From SZUA-430 sp965227535 (GTDB taxonomy: Bacteria; Pseudomonadota; Alphaproteobacteria; Micropepsales; Micropepsaceae), in the NCBI GenBank assembly GCA_965227535.1, contig OZ245761.1, positions 1,922,001-1,986,000 on the forward strand: a DNA stretch of 64,000 bases, in the 5' to 3' direction. Below the pieces are notes generated by a model. The model was not told the origin of the DNA and searched no databases. It was given only the letters and a program-made list of their open reading frames with translations. Made by a program: the position numbers and the translations under genes. Below, in pieces: positions 1 through 7,221 of the stretch. The stretch's first letter is position 1. Each line of letters opens with the position of its first letter.

Positions 1-537
1 GATATACGCGCTGGCGCGCGCGGCGTAAGATTCTGGATCGTTCGGTGCAAGTTCGATCGCCTTGGTCAAATCGGCGATCGCCTTGGGGAAATTCTTCTTC
101 GCCAGAAAAACCATGCCGCGGTTGTTGTAGGCGACGGACGACTTCGCATCGAGCGATATCGCCTTGTTCAAATCCGCCATCGCCTCGTCATACTTGTTCT
201 GCGCGGTCAAAATGCCGGCGCGCGCTTCAAGCGCACGCGCGAAAGTCGGTTGAATCTTCAGGGCCGCGTTGAAATCGGCCAATGCGTTCTTGCCTCCGCC
301 CAACCGGAGATAGGCGGAGCCGCGATTGAAGTGCGCGCCGGCTTTCACCTCCGGCTTGACTTTGGCCTTGAGAACGATGTCGCACGCCAAAACCACTTCG
401 GCCCAGCCGACCTTCTGCTTGCCGAAACACTGATCGGCCGCCTTCTGCAAACCTGCCGGCGCCGGTTTCGCGGCCACGGGCCCAACAATCGTCATGGCTG
501 TAAACAATCCGATGCCAAGTGAAATCGCTAAACGCAT
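1..537 (-). CDS. Secreted TPR-repeat protein (C-terminus outside window)
   Basis: The gene reads leftward from ATG at 537 and stays open to base 1, so the C-terminus is missing and at least 179 residues remain. A signal peptide covers about residues 1-23 (ending GPVAA). From about residue 66 there are successive tetratricopeptide repeats of 34 residues (about 66-99, 100-133, 134-167 and a fourth running off the edge), with typical NRG-A/L and A-DL-KAI-L-P patterns. A GGGACGAG ribosome site precedes the ATG. TPR proteins are protein-protein scaffolds; this one should act in the periplasm or envelope. It follows the CsgG-like locus on the same strand after an 80 bp gap, so it may serve surface-fibre export, but that is inference. 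Confidence 0.85.
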   Translation of the reverse strand, partial: MRLAISLGIGLFTAMTIVGPVAAKPAPAGLQKAADQCFGKQKVGWAEVVLACDIVLKAKVKPEVKAGAHFNRGSAYLRLGGGKNALADFNAALKIQPTFARALEARAGILTAQNKYDEAMADLNKAISLDAKSSVAYNNRGMVFLAKKNFPKAIADLTKAIELAPNDPESYAARASAYI

Positions 538-617
538 AGCTCGTCCCATCATATGTGGCGCCGTGCCGTCGAGCGCGACGTAATCAGATCGAGAAGGGCG
601 TGTGCCGTCCGGCCGGC

Positions 618-1055
618 TTACAGACCCTGCTTGTTGCCGCTCAAAATCGCCGACACATCGTCGATGCTTCCGCCGGGATTCGAGTTCGAGGACGCATTGC
701 TGCTCGAATTTTGATTACCGACCGAATCCTGATCGGTATCGATGATCACGCCCGTCGAATTGTTGACGATCACGCAGTTGTTGTTGGCTGTCGCCGACGA
801 ACCGCTGCCCGTCGATCCTTCGCCCTGCCCGCCGCTCGTGCCGCCGCAAACGATCGTCGTACCGCTTCCGCCGCCGCCCGCGACGCCGCTATTGGGGTCC
901 TCGACCTGCTTGATGGCCACGGCCAAACCGGCACGGTTCACCGGCGTGAAATTCCACGGCTCTTTCCCACCCAGAGGATCTGCCGACGCCGTTCCGCTGA
1001 AAGCGGCAACACCCCAGACCAGCCCCAGCACCGATCCCAACCGTAACTTGTTCAT
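618..1055 (-). CDS. Secreted Gly/Ser/Asn-rich low-complexity protein, possible fibre subunit
   Basis: 145 residues, with a clean signal peptide (MNKLRLGS... ending FSGTASA). An upstream in-frame start is possible, but the AGGGAT ribosome site fits the ATG at 1055. The mature part is low complexity: a Gly/Ser run, then Asn/Ser-rich sequence containing SVGNQNSSSNASS, which recalls curlin-type Q/N-G-N patterns without matching a full curlin repeat. It lies 71 bp after the repeat protein and downstream of the CsgG-like gene on the same strand. By position and composition it could be a substrate of that exporter, much as HfaA and HfaD accompany HfaB. I recognise no named family. Confidence 0.7.
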   Translation of the reverse strand: MNKLRLGSVLGLVWGVAAFSGTASADPLGGKEPWNFTPVNRAGLAVAIKQVEDPNSGVAGGGGSGTTIVCGGTSGGQGEGSTGSGSSATANNNCVIVNNSTGVIIDTDQDSVGNQNSSSNASSNSNPGGSIDDVSAILSGNKQGL

Positions 1056-1126
1056 GACGGCAATCCCTTTGCTTCGTTTCGCAAGAAGTCCGGGCGGGGA
1101 GATGATCCCCGCCCGCATTTTTCAAA

Positions 1127-2209
1127 TCACGGTTCGATCGTCGGCACGCCAACAGTGATGCTGACGTTGTTGCCGACCGCCGTCGCAACCGAGTTCACGA
1201 TCGGGCGACCGAGGCCCGCTGTGCCTTCGAGCGTCGGCGACAGGTTCGTGTACTCGTTCAGCGACACGTCACACACGTTCGACACCGCCGAGACATTGGC
1301 GTAGGCGAACTGCGTGATGTCAGCGATTACGACGTGGTTGCTGACGATTGCTGTGTCGCCGCCGTTGTGACCGCCGCCCGGCCCGCAATTCCAGAGGCAA
1401 GGAACCGGGGTCGTCGTCGTCTTCAGGCCAGCGGCTTCACCGGTGACATCCGACTCAAGGGTGACGCTCAGGTTGTTGGCAACGGCGGTCGCCGTGCTGT
1501 CAACCGTTGCGTTCTTGATGTCGAAGACGTTCGAGCTGGCGGAAATTTCCGCCGGCGTCAAAAGACCAAAACCCGACGCCAGTGTAAACAGCACCGCCAA
1601 GTCCGTGTGGAGGTTGCCGGCGTTGTAACCGCCTTGGCCGCCACTCAAGCTCGCCGGCATCGCTGCCTTCAGGCTCGCCATGTCGTAGTATTCGTTGAAC
1701 TGCGTGTTCGCCACGAACTGACCGTCGTGCAGGAACACCGGCACATCCGACGTGATCGACTGGTTGTTTCCAACCGCCGTCGCCACGCTGATCACTTCCG
1801 GAAGGTCGATCTGCGCGTCGAACGCAAGTTCGTCAACGTCGCAATTGTCGCCCTTGCACAGGCAGTAGATGAACTCCAGCCCGTGACCGAGAGCTTCAAT
1901 CTCGCCTTCCGGTCCGAAGAACTTGCTGTCGAAGTACTGATCCCGATCATACTGAACGTTGTCGATATGAGCGACCTTCGATTCCGCGTTCACGTTGCCG
2001 AGGAAGATTTGCAGCTTCTCGACTTGAACGAGGCCCGTCGGATTGACGTCGATGTCGACGTCAACATCGATGTCAATGTTCTCTTTGACATCGGTGTACC
2101 AGTCCCAGTCTACGTCATCAAATGCCATGGCCGGCGTGGCGGCCATCGCACTGAACGCGAGAACGCCGAGGCTTGCCGCCAAGGTCCTCGCACTCTTTAG
2201 CGCTATCAT
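1127..2209 (-). CDS. Secreted repeat protein with ATAVGNN motifs, candidate CsgG/HfaB-exported fibre or anchor (HfaD-like by position)
   Basis: 360 residues. A signal peptide ends near residue 29 (ATPAMA). An acidic alternating Asp/aliphatic tract follows at about 44-57. Three near-identical motifs, SVATAVGNNQSIT (141-153), STATAVANNLSVT (238-250) and SVATAVGNNVSIT (340-352), are spaced 97 and 102 residues apart; a weaker fourth lies near 300-315. Alternating small and hydrophobic residues with Asn pairs suit stacked beta-strands, as in curlin and related fibres. Its ATG overlaps the stop of the CsgG-like gene by four bases (ATGA), so the two are probably translationally coupled. The order CsgG-like then repeat protein resembles Caulobacter hfaB-hfaD. 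Export through the CsgG-like pore is inferred, not shown. Confidence 0.75.
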   Translation of the reverse strand: MIALKSARTLAASLGVLAFSAMAATPAMAFDDVDWDWYTDVKENIDIDVDVDIDVNPTGLVQVEKLQIFLGNVNAESKVAHIDNVQYDRDQYFDSKFFGPEGEIEALGHGLEFIYCLCKGDNCDVDELAFDAQIDLPEVISVATAVGNNQSITSDVPVFLHDGQFVANTQFNEYYDMASLKAAMPASLSGGQGGYNAGNLHTDLAVLFTLASGFGLLTPAEISASSNVFDIKNATVDSTATAVANNLSVTLESDVTGEAAGLKTTTTPVPCLWNCGPGGGHNGGDTAIVSNHVVIADITQFAYANVSAVSNVCDVSLNEYTNLSPTLEGTAGLGRPIVNSVATAVGNNVSITVGVPTIEP

Positions 2210-3057
2210 TTAGTGGTCTCCCCATTGGGTTTGAGCTGCTCTAAGTAAGACGACATATGGTCGTTCTCAACGAGGGCGCAGCTCGGGTCCCTCGGGAGTC
2301 TCAGGAAGTCGGTCATGATCTGATAGACGGCCATCTCGGCGACCGAACGCACGCCGAGCTGCAACGGCTCATTACGCACGTGGCCGGCTTCGAGTTCGAC
2401 CAGCGTCGAGTCCCAGAAGCGGAACACGTCGGCTTCGACTTCGTATCCGTAAATCTGCTTTTGCAGTGACGACACATACGCCACCGCAAAGTTCTTCGAA
2501 TTGATGATGCGCAAATCCATCGCGACATTGACGACGGCCATGCGCGCACCTCCGCCGACGCCCGCAACGCGTAGGCCGATGCCGCCTGTCACGATGTTGT
2601 AGTTGAGCTCCGTCAGAGCCCCTACGATGATGAAATCCGTCGACGGAAGCTTGCCGAACGCATCGACCGAGCGGTTCAAGCGGTTCTGTTCCGCAAGCTT
2701 CACTTCCGCGAGCGGAATGCGCAGATCGTAACGTTCGACGAGATGCGCCTTGCCGGTTTTGTAGAGGGCGCTCATCACCATTTCGGCGGCGCCCTGCGTC
2801 AAGTTATTGCCGGCCTTGTCGTAATACTGAACCTGGCCCGTTTTATCCGCGACTTCGCCGACCGCGAAGACCGGCAAGTTCGCTGCCGGAACAGTCTGCA
2901 GCTTGCGCAGACACTGGCTGTACGGCGTGTCGTTCGACGTCACCGGATAAACAACCAGCGGTTTCACGCCGGAAGCGTCGCCGGGAGCCAAGCCTGCACA
3001 AGATGTAAGCGTCGTCGATACAAGAAGCCCCAATGCAAGGGCCGTTAGGCGTTTCAT
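2206..3057 (-). CDS. CsgG/HfaB-family outer-membrane lipoprotein (curli-type secretion channel)
   Basis: 283 residues from ATG 3057, preceded by a GGGGTGG ribosome site; an in-frame TTG 12 bases upstream looks like part of that site. The lipobox LTSC puts the lipidated Cys at residue 20. The body matches the CsgG family pattern: an FAVGEVADKTGQ strand, a GAAEMVMSALYKTGKAHLVERYDL segment, D-F-I-I-VGALTELNYN, and a glycine-rich GIGLRVAGVGGG stretch before the membrane-spanning strands. Known CsgG members form oligomeric outer-membrane pores that export curli subunits; HfaB does the same for holdfast anchors. It is the first gene of a four-gene minus-strand run. No csgE or csgF is visible nearby, as in the Hfa system. 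Confidence 0.88.
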   Translation of the reverse strand: MKRLTALALGLLVSTTLTSCAGLAPGDASGVKPLVVYPVTSNDTPYSQCLRKLQTVPAANLPVFAVGEVADKTGQVQYYDKAGNNLTQGAAEMVMSALYKTGKAHLVERYDLRIPLAEVKLAEQNRLNRSVDAFGKLPSTDFIIVGALTELNYNIVTGGIGLRVAGVGGGARMAVVNVAMDLRIINSKNFAVAYVSSLQKQIYGYEVEADVFRFWDSTLVELEAGHVRNEPLQLGVRSVAEMAVYQIMTDFLRLPRDPSCALVENDHMSSYLEQLKPNGETTK

Positions 3058-3477
3058 GTCCCACCCCAAATACGTGCGGTCACGCCCCCTAATATTGAAG
3101 GCCGCGCCCCAGCGCCGTTGGGCGGAAATTACGGCGAGTTCACACGCGATAGCATTGGAGACAACGGCTCAGCTTTCGCGTCATACGAATTACCCCAAGG
3201 GTGTGTTCCCCCGTCGAAATGCGCAGGGCTCCAAAGGGCGTCCCATTCGGCGTACCTCCAACGGTCGCTGGGTGTGGACGAAAGTCTCCAGAACCGTGAG
3301 CAAGGACACCAACCGCTCGCAAGAAGTGCATTTGCCGTTTGTGGGGGCTCCAGATGAGTGACGACCGTCACTTTCGGGGTAGGCGTTGAAGAGTGCTTCC
3401 CGGCCTCTATTTCATTTGCGATGATTTCCAGGCGAGTCGCGAACCTGCGGCACCGCTCACTCGGCTGAGGACTAATC
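3058..3477. other. Intergenic region between divergent genes
   Basis: About 420 bases separate the CsgG-like gene (minus) from a secreted protein gene (plus). The reading frames inside lack a ribosome site, a signal peptide or any recognisable motif, and they overlap the flanking genes. The region presumably holds promoters for both directions. I found no clear inverted repeat or sigma-70 consensus pair. Confidence 0.5.
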
Positions 3478-4056
3478 ATGAGACACAATCGGAGTTTCTT
3501 GGCAGCGTCGGCGCTGGTGCTTGCAGGCGTCTTCGTCTCTCCCGCAACGGCGGACGACAAATATTCCTTTCCCAGCGTGAACGGCGCTGCGATCGGACCA
3601 ATGCCTCACTTTGTGCTGCCGTCCGCCGATGGCAACGCTGCGCTGTCGACGAGCGTCAGCGGGCTCGGCCTCAAGGGCGTCGCGAAAATGGATAAGGTGC
3701 CTATGCCGTTGGTCGCGCCGACTTACGGACATTTCGCGGCGCTCGCACCGAGCGGTGATGCCTATGGCTATCGCTTCCTCACGCACGCGCTGCGTTCGCA
3801 ATCGTTCGCAAACTACGCCGCCGACTACTATCGCCTCTTCGCACCAGCCTACGCTGTCACGGCCTGGACCGATCGCGTGTCGGGTCTCATCGAAACGGGA
3901 TACGGCGGCGCGGTCGACAGCTGGACCGCGGGCACCTATGGCCTGGCGCGGGTGCGCGGTCCCTCACGGCGCCGCAACAGCGCACCGGACTTGAGCATTA
4001 TGCCTGAATTCCGCCCTCACCCCGAACTGCAAGACAACCCCACATTCGAGAGGTAG
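3478..4056 (+). CDS. Secreted protein of unknown function
   Basis: 192 residues with a signal peptide (MRHNRSFLAASAL... ending SPATA, cleavage before DDK). The mature part is Tyr-rich in its middle (Y-G-Y-R and NYAADYYRLF segments), has no cysteine, and ends in a basic RRR patch and a polar tail. I do not recognise a family. It is divergent from the CsgG-like operon and convergent with the NarL-type regulator, whose end is 9 bases away. Its position suggests a part in the same envelope locus, but nothing in the sequence proves it. Confidence 0.7.
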   Translation: MRHNRSFLAASALVLAGVFVSPATADDKYSFPSVNGAAIGPMPHFVLPSADGNAALSTSVSGLGLKGVAKMDKVPMPLVAPTYGHFAALAPSGDAYGYRFLTHALRSQSFANYAADYYRLFAPAYAVTAWTDRVSGLIETGYGGAVDSWTAGTYGLARVRGPSRRRNSAPDLSIMPEFRPHPELQDNPTFER

Positions 4057-4065
4057 CGCCGGGCG

Positions 4066-4770
4066 CTAGACCGACGGCTTATGCCGCCCGTTAGCGCGCT
4101 GGCTGTTGCTGCCATTGTTTGTGAGGCCGTGTTGCACGGCCCAAATGGCAACCTGCGTGCGGTTCGACGCACCCAATTTGCGCAGCACCGTCTTGAGGTG
4201 AACCTTCACCGTCGCCTCGGTGATCATCAGATCCTTCGCGATCGACTTGTTCGAATGCCCGTCCGCCAAGCGGCGAATGATGTCGATCTCACGCTGCGAC
4301 AGCGCGACGTCGCCCACGCGCACGCGCTCGCTCGTCCCGGTCTGGTTCGCCCGCATCGCGCCCAGGAAATCGGTCAGCATGCTTGGGAAAACTTTCTCGC
4401 CCAGCGCGACCAACTTCAAAGACTCGATCAACGCGCTCGCCGAAATGCTCTTCAGCAAATACCCGTCGGCGCCTGCCGAAAACATGTCGGCCAAGTGCGA
4501 AAGCTCCGCCGACTCCGCAAACACCACCGTGCGCGCTTGCGGCTGCGCAATCTTGAGGCTGGCCACCGACTCCGACCCCTGCGCGAAATCGAGGATAATG
4601 AGTTGGGGCGCAGGCCCCTCGGCGCACGTGCGCGAAATTTCGGCAACGGTCCCCGCCTCACCCGCGACGGCGAACCCTTTGCCCTCAAGCTGCGCACGCA
4701 ATCCCGACCGTAGAAGCGGATGCGCATCGATCAGCCAAACAATCGTGTTATCCACCAATGCCCCCCGCAT
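4066..4770 (-). CDS. NarL/LuxR-type response regulator with degenerate receiver
   Basis: 234 residues from ATG 4770 (GGAAGA ribosome site). Residues about 8-125 form a receiver: LIDAHP near the N-terminus, IILDF with phospho-acceptor-like D61, and YLLKS with K107. Two key positions are altered: the usual second acidic residue is Ala16, and the Ser/Thr before the loop is Ala85. Residues about 160-225 are a LuxR-type helix-turn-helix (LSQREIDIIRRLADG, TEATVKVHLKTVLRKLGA). So it binds DNA, but phosphorylation may be weak or absent, as in CsgD, the curli regulator. It sits next to the CsgG-like locus and has no adjacent kinase. A role in controlling that locus is a reasonable guess. Confidence 0.87.
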   Translation of the reverse strand: MRGALVDNTIVWLIDAHPLLRSGLRAQLEGKGFAVAGEAGTVAEISRTCAEGPAPQLIILDFAQGSESVASLKIAQPQARTVVFAESAELSHLADMFSAGADGYLLKSISASALIESLKLVALGEKVFPSMLTDFLGAMRANQTGTSERVRVGDVALSQREIDIIRRLADGHSNKSIAKDLMITEATVKVHLKTVLRKLGASNRTQVAIWAVQHGLTNNGSNSQRANGRHKPSV

Positions 4771-4878
4771 TGTGTTCGTCTTCCAAGGCTTTTTTACTCG
4801 ATGGAAAAACCGGCCAGACCCCAAAAACGCCGCGTTTTCCTTCGCAAACCCACGGGCAGAACGCCGCCGTGAGCTAAC

Positions 4879-4893
4879 TCCAATTAGATTGGA
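4879..4893. promoter_or_regulatory. Perfect 6-3-6 palindrome upstream of the NarL-type regulator
   Basis: TCCAATTAGATTGGA is a perfect inverted repeat with a three-base spacer, centred about 116 bases upstream of the regulator ATG at 4770. It has the size of a dimeric DNA-binding site and could be an autoregulatory operator. No second copy was noticed. Confidence 0.4.
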
Positions 4894-5021
4894 GACGACA
4901 CTTTAGTTGTAAACCACAATCGCGCGAAGGTGCCATGTGACAGTCGGCACAGCGGGAATGAATTCCTTCCCGCCATGCGGGTTAACCATTGAGCATATCG
5001 ATGCGGGCAAAAGCGTTGCGC

Positions 5022-5882
5022 TCACAACCCGGCGATGAATGCGCGTATCTCCCCGAGCACCAGAGCGGGCTCGTCGCGGAACGCACCGTGACCGCAGCGG
5101 TCGTATATCCGAAGCGTCACGCGCTTGTCATCGACCGATTGGACTATTTCCTTCGCCAAATGCGGCGGCGTAATCGGATCCTCCGCGCCGGCAAGCACCA
5201 GTGTCGGACAAGCCACACGTTTCAGCGCCGCGCGAAAATCCATGCGATGGATCTCGCACCCCGGCAACGAAAAGTGCCGGTAGACGTCCCGCCGCATCAC
5301 CGCCCGCGCTTGCGCGTCGGCCCCGCCGGCGCGCGGCTGCGTATTATAGAGCGGCATGCAAACCTGCATGTAGGTGTCGAATTCTTCGTCGGTTCCTGAG
5401 TTCCAGAACCGTTCCGCCACGGCCCGCGCCTCGGCCCCGCCCTTCTCTTCGAAGAGTTTGAGACTGGCCTTCAAATCCATCCGCGCCGCCGTGCTCGACA
5501 GGATCAGCGCGCCGGGATGCGCAGGATGCCGCGTCGCATATGACTGCGCCACCATCCCCCCGAACGACTGCCCCAGCACGATCGGCTTCTCGATCCCCAG
5601 CGCATCGCAAAAATTCCTAACGTCGTCGCCCCAACGATCCAGCGTCCACGTCTTCGGATCGCTGGGTACGCTTCGCCCATTGCCGCGATGATCGATGTAG
5701 ATGACCTGCGCGATATCAGCGAAGGCATCGAAGTCGGGCCGAAACCCCGAATGATCGAACCCCGGCCCGCCATGCATGACGATCAGCGTCGGCCTCTCCC
5801 GCATCCGCGACCCGTCAAGCGCAAGCTTCGACCCGACCACATCAAAGAAAATGCGCTGCCCGTCATCCATGCCGATGAACAT
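5022..5882 (-). CDS. Alpha/beta hydrolase, proline iminopeptidase-like
   Basis: 286 residues. It has the oxyanion motif HGGPG (37-41), DHRGNGRS (64-71), the nucleophile elbow GQSFGG (104-109, Ser106), a late AEDPIT Asp and GHG with the catalytic His. HGGPG with DHRG.GRS is characteristic of proline iminopeptidase/tricorn-interacting factor relatives (peptidase S33), which cut N-terminal proline or act as general esterases. No signal peptide, so cytoplasmic. An AGGGAGAG ribosome site precedes the ATG. A long palindromic repeat lies directly upstream, so it is probably transcribed separately from the desaturase gene. Confidence 0.88.
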   Translation of the reverse strand: MFIGMDDGQRIFFDVVGSKLALDGSRMRERPTLIVMHGGPGFDHSGFRPDFDAFADIAQVIYIDHRGNGRSVPSDPKTWTLDRWGDDVRNFCDALGIEKPIVLGQSFGGMVAQSYATRHPAHPGALILSSTAARMDLKASLKLFEEKGGAEARAVAERFWNSGTDEEFDTYMQVCMPLYNTQPRAGGADAQARAVMRRDVYRHFSLPGCEIHRMDFRAALKRVACPTLVLAGAEDPITPPHLAKEIVQSVDDKRVTLRIYDRCGHGAFRDEPALVLGEIRAFIAGL

Positions 5883-5903
5883 TCGACTCGCTCTCCCTTA
5901 TCC

Positions 5904-6035
5904 GTCATGGCCGGGCTTGACCCGGCCACCCAGTGGCCGCGCGTCTGCGCGGCCGCGAAACGTCCTCATACGTATGAGTCTCGCGGCGCACGGACGTGCG
6001 CCGACTGGGTGGCCGGGTCAAGCCCCGGCCATGAC
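5904..6035. repeat. Long nested palindrome, family A copy 1
   Basis: 132 bases starting GTCATGGCCGGGCTTGACCC and ending with the reverse complement. Inside each arm is a second hairpin (CCGCGCGTCTGCGCGG on the left, GCGCACGGACGTGCGC on the right), and the centre carries CATACGTATG. Folded, it would make a branched cruciform. A second copy in inverted orientation lies at 42630-42771. Elements with the core CATGGCCGGGCTTGACCCGGCCA are, to my knowledge, common between genes of alphaproteobacteria. Confidence 0.9.
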
Positions 6036-6048
6036 GAATATTTTTTGG

Positions 6049-7113
6049 CTAAGCCGCCAACTCGTGCGACGGCTCCGCCGCATGCGCGTCCGCGAAGCGC
6101 ACCCAGCGATGGTGCTTGAGATCATAGAGCTGACACATGCGCGTCAGCTGCCAGTGATAGGCGGGCGTCCACACGCGCACGAGCCCGTGGTCGTTCTTCT
6201 CTTCGACGACAGCCTGCGCCGCCTTCAGTTCCTGCAGCGGAATGCCGACGTTGAGGTGGTGCGCCTGATGCTGCATGATCCGGTGCATCAGGCGGTCGAG
6301 CCATTCCGGAAACACGACGTGCACCGTCCCCGCCAGCGACTGCTCGACGGTGGAAGGCTGCCCCGTCGGCGCCATCCAGCGTACATCCGGACCCGTATGC
6401 TGCACGATGGACAGGAACGAAATGAACGCGTTCCAGATCAGGAACGGCACCAAGAACGCGAAAACGAACGCATTAAAGAACGCAGCCCCGACATTCCCGT
6501 CGCCGGCAACGGACAGCGCCACCAAGGTGGTCAGCAAAATGAACTCGATAAAATAGAGATAGACCAGCACCAGGTCGAACCACACCCGCGCCGTCATCGG
6601 CGGATCCTTCTGCGTAAAGGGCAGCAGCATCTGCGGAAACCAAACGTCCAGCAGATAAAAGAACGGCTGCCCCCACAGACTGCGGATGAAGCGGTAATAG
6701 GCCCGCCGCCCCCACGACGCGTTGCGATAATCTTCCACCGTCATCGGCGGAAACGCATTGTCGACGCCCAGCTGCGTGGTGAAGCGGTGATGCACGCGGT
6801 TGTGGTGATGCTCCCACAACGAAAACGGATGCAGCGCCGGCAGGAACGCGATCGTCCCGAAGAACCGGTTCACGTCCTTGCTGTTCGAAAAGCTCTGATG
6901 CCCCGCGTCATGCCCCACGATCGCCGCCAGCGAAATCATCGTGCCCGCGCCGACCGCAAACAAAAGCTTCAGCCAAACGGCCTCCGCCGCGATCGCGCCG
7001 TAAACGAACGCCGCATAGATGATGAGATCCAACACCAAATAGGTGATCGACAACATCGCCGACCGCTTCGCAAACGGCGCGAGCGTCATACGGTCGATAT
7101 CGATCTGCCCCAT
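6049..7113 (-). CDS. Membrane fatty-acid desaturase
   Basis: 354 residues with the three histidine boxes of the membrane di-iron desaturases: HDAGH (68-72), HHHNRVHH (102-109) and HQAHH (282-286). Hydrophobic pairs lie near 20-62 and 180-235. Family members insert a cis double bond into acyl chains of membrane lipids (delta-12/omega-6 type by box spacing; exact regiospecificity cannot be read from sequence). A CAGGAC ribosome site precedes the ATG. It lies 108 bases after the FadL-type porin gene on the same strand, so fatty-acid uptake and modification may be co-expressed. Confidence 0.9.
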   Translation of the reverse strand: MGQIDIDRMTLAPFAKRSAMLSITYLVLDLIIYAAFVYGAIAAEAVWLKLLFAVGAGTMISLAAIVGHDAGHQSFSNSKDVNRFFGTIAFLPALHPFSLWEHHHNRVHHRFTTQLGVDNAFPPMTVEDYRNASWGRRAYYRFIRSLWGQPFFYLLDVWFPQMLLPFTQKDPPMTARVWFDLVLVYLYFIEFILLTTLVALSVAGDGNVGAAFFNAFVFAFLVPFLIWNAFISFLSIVQHTGPDVRWMAPTGQPSTVEQSLAGTVHVVFPEWLDRLMHRIMQHQAHHLNVGIPLQELKAAQAVVEEKNDHGLVRVWTPAYHWQLTRMCQLYDLKHHRWVRFADAHAAEPSHELAA

Positions 7114-7221
7114 TCAAGAAGTCCTGCGCGTTAACCTTCTATTAAGTATAGGCGCTCGCAGAGCGCGCGACAACAAACGCGAGACCACACGCCGCACGCG
7201 TTTGTATCAATCGTTAATGGA

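Noticed and set aside
3056..3361. Open frame of 101 codons in the gap upstream of the CsgG-like gene
   Set aside because: It begins inside the start of the opposite gene, has no ribosome site, no domain and a composition unlike the neighbours.
3129..3560. Minus-strand frame of 143 codons in the same gap
   Set aside because: It overlaps the signal-peptide region of the better-supported gene at 3478 and shows no motif or ribosome site.
4952..4973. GCGGGAA/TTCCCGC hairpin after the hydrolase gene as an intrinsic terminator
   Set aside because: The stem is only seven bp, and no T-run follows on the minus strand. Too weak to list as a terminator.
5776..7134. Long open frame antisense to the desaturase (452 codons)
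   Set aside because: It is the mirror of a gene with all three histidine boxes and runs through the family A palindrome.
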